Origin: Gigantopelta aegis
Taxonomy: Eukaryota; Mollusca; Gastropoda; Neomphalida; Peltospiridae
Reading direction: 5' to 3'
Length of the DNA stretch: 64,000 bases
Assembly: GCF_016097555.1 (NCBI RefSeq)
Contig: NC_054702.1
Location: 89,138,602-89,202,601 of the forward strand
The notes beneath the pieces were generated by a model. That model made no database searches and was not told the DNA's origin. It saw only the letters and a program-made list of their open reading frames with translations. Below are positions 1 through 11,719 of this stretch, in pieces. Positions within the stretch are counted from its first letter, which is position 1; every line of letters begins with the position of its first letter. A program made the position numbers and the translations under genes.

Positions 1-37
1 GCTCAAACTATGGTTTATTTTTTGTTTTTGTTGACAG

Positions 38-105
38 ATTCACATGGAAAACGATGGAAAGATACTTTCGGCAAAGCCATGATGATGACGTCACGTAGAG
101 TAGAA
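38..105 (+). CDS. Possible 3'-terminal coding exon of an unidentified gene
   Basis: A pyrimidine-rich tract followed by GACAG at about 20-37 looks like a splice acceptor. Read in phase 1 from it, the next bases give FTWKTMERYFRQSHDDDVT and a stop at 103-105. An AATAAA lies about 490 bases further on (near 593), so a long 3' UTR is possible. A full CRE palindrome TGACGTCA (86-93) overlaps the end. The upstream part would lie left of the window. I do not recognise the peptide. The exon is short and other frames are also open here, so this is a weak call. Confidence 0.22.
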
Positions 106-1110
106 TACATCTCAGACAGAGACGACGGATGTTTCGAGACGAAGCTAGCAATTACGTTTCTAATCCTTGGCACACAATTACCAATTAATTTTGACTCGTC
201 ATTTGCGTCGGCGTTCATCGGCAGGTGCGTTCAAGGCAAAGACGCGACAGTCGCGTTTAATCGCTAATTTGTGCCCGATTAAACTGTTGGTTGGTGAGTG
301 CAGCTGCACATTTTCAGACTAGTGCTGACGCGACAGTCAAATCGGCGTTAATCGGTAGGTGTACGCCAAACATTAGGCAAAAAAACCCCAACGAAGCTGG
401 ATCTGGGTCTTGCGAGTCTGGCAAAGATAAAATGTCTGGTGTGTTTTGACGTCTGGGTCGACAACTGTAAAATTCTATCAGTATATAATAACTATCAGTA
501 TATAATAACAGTGTTCATATCTTTAAGTATATTTTTTTACAGAAACACCAACAGTAATTATGAGAATTCCATATTGATTAATATATTAAGAACAATAAAA
601 AAAGAGTAATTATAGCGCATGTTCTATGTCGTCTGTCGCCAGATGTGCAGATCTCAATCGATACAGTGCGTTCCCTTTTCGACTTGTATCATACTCGCCA
701 GACCAAGACCCATATATGAATACATGGGTTATGATTCGTTAACAGTCTCCCGAAATGTCCGTATCGTAGTAATTTTTACCTTATTGAAATGAAAACGCAT
801 GCGTGAGCAGCAGTGTTAGGTACGAGTAGTATTTGGTTGTCAATAATGCATATAGTGAGTACCAGAATTATGCGAGTCCTAACATGTATAGCTCATGTCA
901 GTTATGAACGTCAGTCAAATAATGACATTATTTAAATAAGAGGTGGAAACGAAACCGAGAATATAAATACTAATTAGTTAATGTGTTATCGAATACCAGC
1001 TAGGTAATATCAGTCTTCGTTTCGTTGGAGATCGTTCACGGTCGACATGAAAGGACTGTTCTGAGTGTGCATTCATTGTAATAAAAATGTCGACAAACAG
1101 AACCCTTTTT
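106..1110. other. Unique AT-rich DNA
   Basis: No convincing coding region. The only local structure is a tandem duplication of CTATCAGTATATAATAA at about 477-512. Confidence 0.5.
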
Positions 1111-1114
1111 TGGT

Positions 1115-1407
1115 GACTAAATGTTAGTGTCTGTATTTAAAAACAAGGTGTTTGTTGTCGTCCTAATGTTTGTAGTAGCACAAACCAGAAGTTACTTCCT
1201 AACAATTTTGTATGTACGAAAAAATATTTATTACGACGTAAAATAAAAACTGATTTCTGCAAACATTAACACACGACCACAATCACATTGGATATACTCA
1301 CCCTGGTATTCTAAACACGAACATACATGTAACATCTAATTTTATCTTTACAAATACTCTGTTAGTCGGAAACATCTTATAATTACTTCAAACTCAGGAC
1401 AGTCCCG
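1115..1407 (+). mobile_element. Old, diverged copy of the TTAA-type MITE
   Basis: The right end (TCTGTTAGTCGGAAACATC, then CAAACTCAGGACAGTCCC next to GTTAA) matches the right end of the MITEs at 7499-7878 and in the 83-bp satellite. The interior shares spaced blocks with them (GTCGTCCTAATGTTTGTA, CGAAAAAATATTTA). The left terminus is not recognisable. It is far more diverged than the other copies, so it is an older insertion of the same family. Confidence 0.5.
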
Positions 1408-3290
1408 TTAATATTCGAACATTCAGTCTCTGTGTATAATTCAACTAGGATTAAAACTACTCTCGTATAAAGATCCTATTTACATCCGTGGATTGGTGAA
1501 CGTTTTAAGAGAATTGAACTATACTGAGTTTGTAGCCATTAAAATAGTGCATTGTTTTACTAATATGTAATATATCTGAGCAATAAAACTTATAAAAAAA
1601 ATTGAAATGCCGATTTTTCAAGCATTACAATGATAAAAACAAAAATACAAGGGTCAAAATGCACCAAAAAACGACCAATGGGACTGTCTTTACTGGTCAT
1701 AACCCGCAAAGGCGGGGTGGTCTTAATACCGGGGTAGTTTTACCTATTAAAATAAGGAAATATTCCAGTCTTTTAAAAAAGTGGTTTTAATAGCGGAGTG
1801 GTCTTAATTACGGGATGGTCGTTAGGCGGGGTTTCATTGTATATTATATTTAAAACTTAAAACAGTATGTATTGACCGAAAACGTGTTATAGTGGCTACA
1901 AACTCAAGAGTCGTATTTTTATTGTAATGATGTCATTTGATGACAAAGTGATCACTGCCCGTTCAAATTTGTGGATGTCGTCTTGGTAACCATCAAAGAT
2001 TATAAAGATTCTTCAGTGTGTAATTCCATCTACTGTAGACATTGAGATTTATCATATTTCACATCATTTAAATATTTTTATAACAGTAAATAATGAATGC
2101 TGTGTGATTGTGAAGTGCCGCCTATTGGTCACGCCAGGCTGTTTATATTTAGAAATGAGTGCCTGTTAACAGGTGTATAAAGGTATGCAGTTTGATTATA
2201 TTTGTTAGTATGAACATTTAATATGAACTGTATTTTTGGATAGTTAATGTTTTAATTTAAACAATTTAAAGAACAAAGTAAAACTTTGGTTGAAAAACTA
2301 AAAACGAAAGCATTTTTAATCGCATGCATTGGTTTATTTATTTCTGTATATTTTTTATTTATTCTCTTACAAATATATTCGTTCTGTGTTTCTTGCATAA
2401 ATGTTTATGTTCTTTTATTATACGATGATGGAATGTTATTACTTTGATGAAAGGCTTTATTACTTAAAGATATCAGTATTGTTATGTGTGGTATTTGTTC
2501 ACAAAACAACTTCGTTCGTCTACTCTTCGGGTACTTAATAGAGAATATGTGTAGTTCAATGGTAATATATCGGTCTTAACCGCCACAGCGTGCTATTTTC
2601 AAGCTCTGTCTACTCAGGAATATCACTGTGATAATGTCACACTGCTTTGGCTTTGTTTTATTCCCGCAGGCACGGCGGAAGCAAGTATACATTGGGGTGG
2701 GGCTGATTGAAATCGAGGGAGCAAATCAGTTTTAATGGGTTCGAGAGTATGCTCCTCCGAACATTTTTAAAAACTATATATCCTGAAATGCAATTTCCTA
2801 CATTCTATAAGTAAAATTCATCTCTGCCTTAAGATTTACTATCAATAATATTTTTGATTTTATTCCGCCTTTTGACTCGTGTAGAGAGGTGAACTGCTGA
2901 CAAAGACTATGTTTTGTAGATACACTGGTGTCGTTTAGAGACAGCTAGGACTGTATCATGCATAAACCGTACTGTTATTTTACCTTGTTTGACTAAACAT
3001 GTAAACAGGTGTTGGTATTTTTCAGTATTAGTGTTCATCGTCTATATGTTACTAATGGGTGGAATAGTGTTTTAAGTTTGAAAGCGAACAATAACAAAGG
3101 TCATCGTGCATTTATTTTAGAGAAGTTTTCAGTCTAAAACGCGGACGGTATGTTATAATATATTATGTATGTAACTGACCTGTATTTATTTTAAATCATT
3201 ACATATATGTACACGGCTAAAAGAAAAGTTATATACGTGACTAGGGGGTAATTACCTTTTCATAAATTCGGCTTTAGGCTTTCAGGGATA
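1408..3290. other. Mostly unique AT-rich DNA
   Basis: At about 1600-1845 the motif GGTGGTCTTAATAC and relatives (GGAGTGGTCTTAATTAC, GGATGGTCGTTAGG) recur, ending in GGCGGGGTTTCATTGTA. This looks like the remains of a dispersed repeat. Nothing supportable is seen in the rest. Confidence 0.4.
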
Positions 3291-3304
3291 GTTCTGTAAC
3301 CAAT

Positions 3305-3490
3305 CTGTTGCAGACAAGGGCGGATCCAAAATATATTTATGGAGAGATAAAGGGTAAAAGGGCACATAGGCCAATTCCGTGAAAAGGGCACTTCAATGGA
3401 CATTGGAAACAAATTGTTAAAAAGGGACAATTTAATTTTTAAAGAGGGGTGGGTCCCCCTGGTTTCCTCTCTTGTATCCACCACTGGCAT
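3305..3490. repeat. Dispersed repeat containing GGCGGATCC
   Basis: It begins with a GGGCGGATCCA motif also seen at 52132 and contains short G-rich runs. The small open frames here have no protein-like features. Family unknown. Confidence 0.3.
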
Positions 3491-3531
3491 GCAAACATCA
3501 ACAAATATCCTCTATCTTTACGTCCTCTTAA

Positions 3532-4353
3532 AGGGACACACCCTAGTTACGGCTAGTTGTTAACCATTACGGCGTTGTTTTTCGCTATTAAACCCATTTT
3601 TTCACAAATAAACTTGCACTTTACTTACCGTTTATTATTTAGAATATATATTTCCATTCACCTGAAGTGTTTTTTGGTAATCCTGGTAATCCTGGTGTTT
3701 GTAATACCACAAAATGCATTTTTCGTATTTCTGAAAAACGGACGCACGTTTGAGAAAAAAACCGTTGAGCAGACAAGGTCTAATCTATTTTTAGACGGGA
3801 TATTTCCATTTCAATGTCACAGACGTTGGTATACCACGTGACCGTTATCATTTTGGTTCGGTTTGTTTTCTCGTGCACGGTTCGCGCAATCAACATCCGA
3901 TTTGTTGTTGTTCATTTGTGAGATTTTTCTTCACAGTTCGTGAACATTTTCAGTAACAACAAAGTTCAGACAAGTAAGTATCTCAATACAAAACGTTACA
4001 AACCCTTAAAACCAATAATTTTGCTAAGTCCTACGATATCTGGACAGGGGATACAACCAGGACAGAACAGTTGGAACATGTCCAGGAGAGGTGAAAAGAA
4101 CGCACTCCAAGTCTGTGAAATTTGTCGTGACGTAGGCATTGTTGTGCTTCGAGCGACATCTACCGGTGACATCAGAATACAAACTTTCAAAATTATTTCA
4201 AGCAATTGGGACATGGGGATTCCCATGGTATTTATCGATATAAAACCTGCTTTTTCACTCCATTTGATAAAAACGTGATCTAAGTGTGTTACAGGTTTGT
4301 AGATTAACCAAATTATAATTTATTTTCGCTGGATGGAACTAGGGTGTGCGGCT
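3532..4353. mobile_element. TTAA-flanked non-autonomous DNA transposon (piggyBac-like), 822 bp
   Basis: TTAA stands on both sides (3528-3531 and 4354-4357). The ends are inverted repeats: AGGGACACACCCTAGTT on the left, and on the right AACTAGGGTGTGCGGCT, whose complement AGCCGCACACCCTAGTT differs at three positions. The terminus AGGGACA is shared with the 380-bp MITE family elsewhere in the window. No transposase is encoded; the open frames inside are not protein-like. A TTAA target is characteristic of piggyBac, but without a transposase the assignment is an inference. Confidence 0.75.
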
Positions 4354-4634
4354 TTAAATGAAAAGACCATGATTTTATGAAACAGTTTATCGACCCTGTA
4401 CAACAACTGCCATAGGAAAACCAGTCACTTGTGTTTTAGTTCAATTAGTGTCCATTATTACATGTTTAATTAGCATCGTCTTTACGAAATGTGTGTTCAG
4501 TATCAAATATTGAATTTGTCATAACCTTATTATATACCATGAATGCATAATAAAATGTCTGTTTATTTCTTTTACTGAATTTGTATTTTGTTCTTACTTT
4601 ATTGTTAAAACCAGTGACCATATACCTATCTGTC

Positions 4635-4727
4635 TTGGCCAGACAGCCCAGATAATTGAGGTACGTGCCCAGAACAGCATGCTTAAACCTTGTTTAGTTA
4701 TAAGAATGAAAATAAACTGGAATGAAT
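4635..4727 (+). mobile_element. SINE-D 3' fragment
   Basis: Matches the end of other D copies: AGACAGCCCAGATAATTGAGG, then CCAGAACAGCATGCTTAAACC. The head is missing. Confidence 0.55.
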
Positions 4728-5011
4728 ACAAAAATAATGAAGCTTTCAAATGTTAGCCAAAGTTTGTATCAAATGGCAGTAATTTTCAGGTTTCCAAGCT
4801 AATAAGTCAAGGGAGGTAACTACCGATGATTATGGTAGTTTTGTGCTGCACATGCTTAGTGTTCGTTCTTGTGATACTTTTAACTGCAAGAATGTAGACT
4901 GATATTCGTTCCTCATAATATTTATTTCTGTAACATTTTAACATCTTCGGTAGTCAGATGTTTAAACACAAAAGTGTCATTTCATTTATAATTATTTTGG
5001 TGCTGTCCTGG

Positions 5012-5142
5012 AGAAGTCGGTGTAGAGGCCTTACACCCATTGAGTTGTAAAACTCGCTCTAGGGGGGGGGGGGGGGGAGCCAGAACAGGGAGGGGAACCC
5101 AGTATCTACCGATGACTTAACCACTACACCACCGATACTGAT
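5012..5142 (-). mobile_element. SINE-D head fragment
   Basis: On the minus strand this resembles the D head: the + strand shows GTGTAGAGGCCTTACACCCA, a G run, then ACCCAGTATCTACCGATG and TTAACCACTACACCACCGA. Strongly decayed, with a G homopolymer inserted at 5064-5078. Confidence 0.4.
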
Positions 5143-5314
5143 TAAAGCATTTCTTTTACCCTCTATATATGTTGCACTAATTATCAATTTGATGACGAAT
5201 TTCGTTCAAACACAATTTATATTTTGTTTAGTAAGTGTTAGATTAGGGTTTATCAGTTGTGAATTACATTTCCCTGAATATAACTATTTTCTAGAATATA
5301 TCTCTTTTTTAACA

Positions 5315-5565
5315 GCGTCGGTAAACCATTGGGCTATTTCTTGTTCCAGTCAGTGCACCACGACTGGTATATCAAAGGCCGTGGCATGTGCTATCCTGTC
5401 TGTGGGAAAGGGCATATAACAGATCCCTTGCTACTACTGGAAACATGTAACGCGTTTCCTCTCTAAGACTATGTCAGAATTACCAAATGTTTGATATCCA
5501 ATAGACGATTATTAATAATCAATATGTTCTAGTGGTGTTGTCAAACAAAACAAACTTTAACTTTT
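5315..5565 (+). mobile_element. SINE-A, 5' truncated
   Basis: Starts within the head (CCATTGGGCTATTTCTTG) and runs through the shared body (GATCCCTTGCTACTACTGG) to the A tail (GTTGTCAAACAAAACAAAC). No clear TSD. Confidence 0.8.
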
Positions 5566-5657
5566 TTTAATAGTAACAATGTGTTTCATACATGTGTCTC
5601 ATACGAGTCCTGTTTCACTAGTTGTAATACTCGTGGGAAACTATCTACCTCAGCCGA

Positions 5658-5662
<5 letters not shown>

Positions 5663-5726
<64 letters not shown>
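5663..5726. repeat. (CT)n microsatellite
   Basis: About 30 CT dinucleotides, begun by a short CGCT run. It creates spurious Leu-Ser and Arg-Glu open frames in several phases. Confidence 0.95.
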
Positions 5727-5729
<3 letters not shown>

Positions 5730-5839
5730 TGCTCGAGCACCCGCCCGTCCAACCCTTTCTCTCACGAAAATAACCGGTTTAAAAATGTGTCCTTTCGACA
5801 TCTTATTGATTGTCCAGCAACGGCTTTGTATTATATATG

Positions 5840-5902
5840 TCATATCCCACAAACATGATAGCATATACCACGGCCTTTGAAATATCGGTCGTGGGGTTCC
5901 CC
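5840..5902 (-). mobile_element. SINE body fragment
   Basis: The + strand reads CATGATAGCATATACCACGGC, then CCTTTGAAATATCGGTCGTGG. This is the reverse complement of the shared A/B body (CACGACTGGTATATCAAAGG and on). Confidence 0.6.
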
Positions 5903-6004
5903 ATTATATATGTAATAGATTGTACCCTGATCGTCATCCCGTAGGAGGTATGTGTTATTCCACGCTCCAACGAGCCTTTCACGACTTGCTGTATTAACTT
6001 TATT

Positions 6005-6090
6005 ATGTTATTGTATTATATTGTGTACTGCATGAACCTCATATGCCGTTGTGTAACAGCCTGAGTCGTAATAAAGTTTCTGTTTCTGTT
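6005..6090 (+). mobile_element. LINE 3'-end fragment
   Basis: Contains ACCTCATATGCCGTTGTGTAA followed by GTAATAAAGTTTCTGTTTCTG. The same motif order (CCTCATATGCCGTTG, then AATAAAG with a short tail) occurs just after the truncated LINE reading frame at 33 kb, so this is a 3'-end-only copy of the same or a sister family. Confidence 0.55.
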
Positions 6091-6170
6091 GTATAAACAG
6101 TCGTGGTATGTGGCCTCCTGTCTGTCACAAAATGCATATAAAAGATCCTTTGCTGCTAATCAGAAGACAT
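6091..6170 (+). mobile_element. SINE body fragment
   Basis: GTCGTGGTATGTGGCCTCCTG and ATATAAAAGATCCTTTGCTGC match the shared A/B body. Head and tail are absent. Confidence 0.5.
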
Positions 6171-6236
6171 TGTCTATATGTTGGCATCAGTCTTTTGTAT
6201 CGGATTCTTTAGACCAATTATCGTTTTTATTAGATT

Positions 6237-6427
6237 TGCTCAGTCGGTTGAGAGCTCGCCTGAAGTGCTTGCGTTGCAGAATCAAACCACTTCGCTTGAT
6301 CCATTCAATGGCGACAGCGGCTTTCCTTTCTCAATATCGGTGTGGTCCTTAACCATATGTCCGACGCCATATAACCGTAAATAAAATGTGTTGAGTGTGT
6401 CGTTAAATAAAACATTTCCTTCCTTCA
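6237..6427 (+). mobile_element. SINE-E head joined to B tail
   Basis: Head CAGTCGGTTGAGAGCTCGCC passes after an internal deletion into the B tail (GCGACAGCGG, CCATATAACCGTAAATAAAA, GTGTCGTTAAATAAAACATT), ending in a CCTT run. The central body is missing, which makes this a short mosaic copy. Confidence 0.65.
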
Positions 6428-6429
6428 TT

Positions 6430-6678
6430 CCTTGATCCATTCAACTGATTTCTCTCGTTGCAACCAGTGCACCACAACTGGTCAAAGACCGTGGTATGTG
6501 TTTTCCTGTCTGTGGGAAAGTGCATATAAACGATCCCTTGCTGTCAATGTGAAAAATATAGCGGGTTTCCTCTGATGACTACATGTCACAATTACTGTAT
6601 GTTTGAGATCCAATAGCCGATGATTGATTAATCAATGTGCTCTAGTGATGTCGTTAAACAAAACAAACCTTTAACTTT
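6430..6678 (+). mobile_element. SINE-A, head lost
   Basis: Starts near TTGATCCATTCAACTG, carries the shared body (CCAGTGCACCACAACTGG) and ends in the A tail (GATGTCGTTAAACAAAACAA). It directly follows another SINE. Confidence 0.7.
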
Positions 6679-6679
6679 G

Positions 6680-7200
6680 GTAACACCTAGTAGTCGATGG
6701 TTAAGCAATGTGTGGGGATATTTATATTCAAACGGTACCCGCAAGTCTTGCTATGTAATTTCCCAATCCAAATCCCCATCCCTCAATAAGTGACCATTTC
6801 TGGAATGACGTGTAACATTTGATTGAATATTATAATGAAGCCTCTCACCGAAACACATTCCATGCCACGTATCGTATTTCCAAAAACAAACTTACCTCAC
6901 AACAACTCTGAACCTAACTGGAATTCAAGAAATAACAAAGTTACCTTGAAACGTCGGTTTAAGCAATGTTGTTTAAACAAACACCAAGTGCAGTGAAAAT
7001 TCCATTTATGAAAGACTTCTGGTGTAATTAGAGATGATATAAAAATCAGCAGATAGCTATGGCGCACTTGGTACGTGGAGAAGACGGAAAAACAATATTA
7101 ATAAGATGAACTTACATAGTGAGAAATTGCGGCAGGTGTGTGTTTACGTGATCACGTTAAATAAAATAGTTTGTTTACGTAACCTAGATCACAGGTGAGA
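6680..7200. other. No gene seen
   Basis: Unique AT-rich sequence. The segment at 6717-6760 (TTTATATTCAAACGGTACC) is a partial duplicate of the DNA on either side of the SINE at 8336-8661. Confidence 0.4.
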
Positions 7201-7494
7201 GGCGGGACGTAGCCCAGTGGTAAAGCTCTCTCTTGATGCGCAGTCGGTTTGGGATTGAACACCGTCGGTGGGCCGGGCCCATTGGGCTATTTCTCGTTCT
7301 AGCCAGTGCACTACGACTGGCATATCAAGGGCCGTGGTATGTGCTATCCTGTCTGTGAGATGGTGCATATAAAATATCCCTTGCTACTAATGGAACAATG
7401 TTACGGGTTTCCTCTCTATGTCTGTGTCAAATGACCATATGTTTGACATCCAATAGCCGATGATTAACAAAATCAATGTACTCTAGTGGTGTCG
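7201..7494 (+). mobile_element. SINE-A interrupted by a MITE
   Basis: Complete head (GGCGGGACGTAGCCCAGTGG), body and tail up to GTGGTGTCG. The tail then continues after the MITE at 7879-7910 with TTAAACAAAAACAAAC. The MITE used the TTAA inside the A tail as its target and is therefore the younger insertion. Confidence 0.88.
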
Positions 7495-7498
7495 TTAA

Positions 7499-7878
7499 AG
7501 GGACATTCCTGAGTTTGCTGCATTGTAAGATGTTTCCGACTAATAAAATATTTCTACGATTAAACTTACATATTAAATATATTTTCTTGTTTAGAATATT
7601 AGTGTCTGTATATTCAATGTGTTTTTGGTCGTCTTAATATCTGTAAGAAGCCCAAACTGGATTTTGTCTTAAAATAATTTCGTACATACGAAAAAATATT
7701 TTAGGAAATAAAATGAAATTTAACCTAGTGCAAATATTAGAACGACCAGAAACACTTTTAATATACAGCAACAAATATTGTATGCAGAAAAATATATTTG
7801 ACATGTAATTACAATCGCTAAAAAGTCTCTGTTAGTCGTTAATATCTTAAAAATTGCAGCAAACTCAGGAATGTCCCT
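7499..7878 (+). mobile_element. TTAA-flanked MITE, 380 bp
   Basis: Bounded by TTAA on both sides (7495-7498, 7879-7882). Inverted termini are AGGGACATTCCTGAGTTTGC on the left and GCAAACTCAGGAATGTCCCT on the right, a perfect match over 20 bp. The interior is AT-rich and non-coding. It is the same family as the four copies in the satellite at 59.8-64 kb. A piggyBac-type transposase is the likely mobiliser (inferred from target and termini). Confidence 0.88.
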
Positions 7879-8335
7879 TTAAACAAAAACAAACTTTATA
7901 TTTTAGATCACAGGTGCGTGAGGTTAGGGACGGGGTGAGTTTGGGGTGGGGTAAGAATGGAGGTAGGGGTGAGACACACATTTTTATTTTATGGGTGATG
8001 TATCGGTGGAAAGTTTTATAAAGAGAGAATAAATTATTTTATGTATAAAAAGATGTTCCACCCCGAGTCGTTTATAATTAACGCGTAAGAATACTTTCAA
8101 TTTCAGTTTAGTTCATATGCCTGATGGCACATACGTACAAAACAATTTACAACACTATAGTTTAGCAAGAGTGTTGGCTATTTACAAAAACTAGTAACTT
8201 TAATGTACAAAACTATTAACATGCAAGTAATAAAACTAGTTTGGTTTGGTATTGGATACATCTAAAACACAAGTATTGAAGTACTTATATGTTGATAAGA
8301 CTGAACTCAATTACATTTATATTCAAACAGTACCC

Positions 8336-8661
8336 TGCGGGACGTAGCCCAGTGGTAAAGCGCTCACTCGACGCGCGGTCGGTCTGGGACCGTCGGTGGG
8401 CCCATTGGGCTATTTCTCGTTCCTGCCAGTGCACCACGACTGGTATATCAAAGGCCGTGGTATGTACTACCCTGTCTGTGGGATAATGCATATAAACGAA
8501 CCTTGCTGCTAATCGAAAAGAGTAGCCCATGAAGTGGCGACAGTGGGTTTCCTCTCTCAATATCTGTGTGGTCCTTAATCATATGTCTGACGCCATAAAA
8601 CCGTAAATAAAATGTGTTGAGTGCGTCGTTAAATAAAAAAATTCTTTCTTTCTTTCTTTCG
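8336..8661 (+). mobile_element. SINE-B, near full length
   Basis: Head GCGGGACGTAGCCCAGTGG, body, and B tail (GTGCGTCGTTAAATAAAAAA) with a TTTC run. A few bases of the B box region are deleted (CTGGGACCGTCGG). The flanks (AGTACC left, GGTACC right) match the SINE-free duplicate at 6717-6760, which gives the insertion point. Confidence 0.88.
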
Positions 8662-10850
8662 GTACCTGCATGTACGTCTTGCTGTGTAACTCATGTGGGT
8701 CATAATGTCATAATTAGAAAGGCGTGAAATATCGATAAATTAAGATAAAACCAACAAAATAAATCCACAAAGTCCTGTATCTTTTTCAGTATCTGTATTG
8801 GTCAATAACATTAAATAATATACGACACTGTTTAAAATAAATCTGAATGTAAGATCTAACATGTATGACTAAAATAAAAATAAATTATAATGTATTTTTC
8901 ACATAGCCATTTGTTTTAGGTTTTCAAAGTACCGATATGTTATATACGGGCATAAAACCCCATCACCATCACCATCATCACCACTACCATACCATGTAGC
9001 AAAGGATGTTAATAGAATTAACGATGCATAAGTTTGGGTGGTTTTTTTTTTCAAAGCCTACTAAACATCAGAAAGTAATTAAGCATACACTCGGATTCCG
9101 AACAGAGAATACATACTTCCTATAAATTATTACATCGGTAAAAACATGCAACCCTTACTTAATCTATTGTGACGTCATATTGCTCCCTACCCTTAGGTGT
9201 TCGCTTTCAGGCAACATTGAATTTAATAGCGACCCTGTGATTTAAATTAGATTGATATAACTGACAGCAACTGCCATCGAGTACACGTCCATTGTTAATA
9301 TCACACGGGGATACGTTTCTCCCTGGCGCACCCCACTGTGAACGATGAGCGTAATTGAGGTAAACATGTGGTACGTGGTTCTTTAAGAATCACGTCCGGT
9401 TCATGTAAATTCACTTAATACAGGTGTGCATAACCAATAGGTATATATTTAAAACGTATAATGAAAATAACCACAAAGTGTCAGACATTCTGTCTTTATT
9501 ACCGTATATATTAAGTAAAACGATGCCAGCTTTTGTTCAACACCTTTGAAATAAAATATACATGCACCCCTCAGCTGACTAACAAAATACTTTATAACTT
9601 AAAACAAAACAAATAAAAATTAAGCACAGGTATTTTATTTTTAAACGATTTTTATTCATATGAACTAAAAAAAATGAAATTGAAATTTGGTTCATTGTTA
9701 TCCGTAAATTTATACTTTTATTTCGGCGAATAAACTGAATTCAGATGTTAAGAAGGTGTATTTATGATGCTCAGATAACGTTTTTAAAAAATTGGCTCGA
9801 AATTTATACCTGTGGGTAGGTAGAGTATTTTGAGTCCGTTGAAATAACGCCAATTAGAATGTCAAATAAATTTGACTATTTTCAGATAAGATAACCGAGA
9901 AAAACCCACAGCTTTGTACTGGGTGTACTCGTTAATTATGCACCACAGTAAGGAGTCAGAGGATTAAATATACCAAACGTGGATTGATGGGTGCAGTAAC
10001 ACATATACTTTGATATTAAATTTCTTTTCAAATGTTATTCATATGCCTCCAATCCCAATTTTACAAATCTGCGTCATATAAAGAGGTGTTTTCCGTTCAG
10101 TGCCTCAAAGTATACTTTTAAATTTAAACAGGATACAATGTACATGTTTTGTTTATATTCTGACCCCAATCACTGTAAAGATTTTGTTTTCAAAATGTAT
10201 AAGACTATATTGTCTGATATCCAGACAGATAAAATGCAACTTTGCCCTACACTACTCGGCCCCTTGCGTTCTGGATATTATACCACTGCTGATTACAAAT
10301 TAGGACGCTGCACTTACTTTTGACCCTGCGAAGGAACTCATTTGGGGTCAAATCCTGTGTGGCAAAATTATTCAGTTTTGTACACATTACGTTTTGGGTT
10401 GCCACATCATCAGTTATGAACCAGTTTAAGCACAAATTGTTTCAAAATACTTATAACGGAATTTTCTTTCCAATAAAATAATATATATTTATTTAAAATA
10501 ATAAAGACAAAATAACAGAAATCAAAGTTTTTATCGCAAATGTTCTCTTGTAAATTTTTAGTCGGACAACATTTCATAAAAAAATGATATTTTTTTTCAT
10601 AAAAGAATGTCAAGGTTATACTATTAGAAAACTGCCAGGATTGCAGGATGAAAAGCGCATGTATTGTTCTGACTTTCAAGATTTATATATACACAGAAAT
10701 GTATAACAATCATGGCGGGAACAGTCTGGACGTTTGAAACTGTCAACACACAAATGGAGAAAAGCAAAGGGATAGTTATTTTAATGAAATTGGTAAAGAG
10801 AATGAAATAAAGAAACCTTCTGGTATAATATAGGTTTTTATTCAGTTTGT
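8662..10850. other. Unique AT-rich DNA
   Basis: A short CAC/CAT microsatellite lies at 8961-8985. No coding sequence, RNA gene or mobile element could be supported in the remaining 2 kb. Confidence 0.4.
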
Positions 10851-10857
10851 CGTCATT

Positions 10858-11118
10858 CAGCCCTCGCTTGGGGTCCTTTGGTCGTAAGATCGAACCCCCT
10901 TGTAGGACCTATTCTCTGACTAGGTTTTCTCTCGTCCCAACCAGTAAAGCACGACTGATATATTAAAGGCAGTGGTATGTGTTGTCCTGTGCATAAAAAA
11001 TACTTGCTGCTAATGGCAATTTGTAGTGGGTCTCCTGTACATAAGAATTATCAAATGTTTGATATCCAATAGCCAATGATTATTACATCAATGTGCTCTA
11101 GTTGTGTCGTTAAATAAG
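10858..11118 (+). mobile_element. SINE-E with A tail, decayed
   Basis: E head (TCGCTTGGGGTCCTTTGGTC, then GATCGAACCCCC), body (CAACCAGTAAAGCACGACTG) and A tail (GTGCTCTAGTTGTGTCGTTA). Several small deletions relative to younger copies. Confidence 0.7.
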
Positions 11119-11524
11119 GAGCCAAATAGTCATATTATATTTTAAAATACGTTTGTGAATTATATTGTTTTCAATTCCATCAGTGTATGGATTAGCTATA
11201 GTATGGAAGTTTTGTTTGAATTGTTTAACATTACGTAATTGTAGCATGATAGATAGAACACTTTACTCAACATAGAAACATGATCACATTGTAAACAGTA
11301 ACAAAGATATCTATCTGGATTGATCACCTATGCAATATTTGACCAAGCTTGTTCGATAATGAACCACACGTCTAAACGAACTGAAATTGAATAATGCATG
11401 TCAAATGCTCATTAATAAACTGCCTTTTAAAGTTACAAACACATATTTAAATTAAAAAAGAATAGTAAACATTACACGACATAATATTTAAATTTTAAAC
11501 GCACATCAAACATTATTTACTTGT

Positions 11525-11705
11525 AATCTGAACGACAAAATTGTAATACGTGATCAAGGCCGTATCTCTGTACAATACAGAGTCGAGTGGATATTTGTCA
11601 AATAGTGGTCGATTCCATGAATCTCTATCTAGTACCTCCTCTATTGGAAGACTGTCACTCTGAGGAGATCCTTTACTAAAGATTTCATCCTTCTTGCACC
11701 GCCAC
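11525..11705 (+). pseudogene. PIF/Harbinger-like transposase C-terminal remnant
   Basis: From 11531 the frame reads NDKIVIRDQGRISVQYRVEW then IFVK and a stop. Parallel remnants at 41030 and 57242 give QCRVEWVFGK and ECRVEWAFGKLV. A short 'VEW.FGK' segment near the C-terminus is seen in DDE transposases of the PIF/Harbinger group, so that assignment is a family-level inference. The G of FGK is changed here. A SINE-D has inserted at 11719. Too little remains to be functional. Confidence 0.45.
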
Positions 11706-11719
11706 AAAGTACCTTTCCA

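Noticed and set aside
5579-5880. Ser/Leu- or Arg/Glu-rich frames of 64-99 residues
   Set aside because: Produced by a (CT)n microsatellite; equivalent frames occur at other CT/GA/GT/TA runs (18047, 31000, 42799, 43321, 45947).
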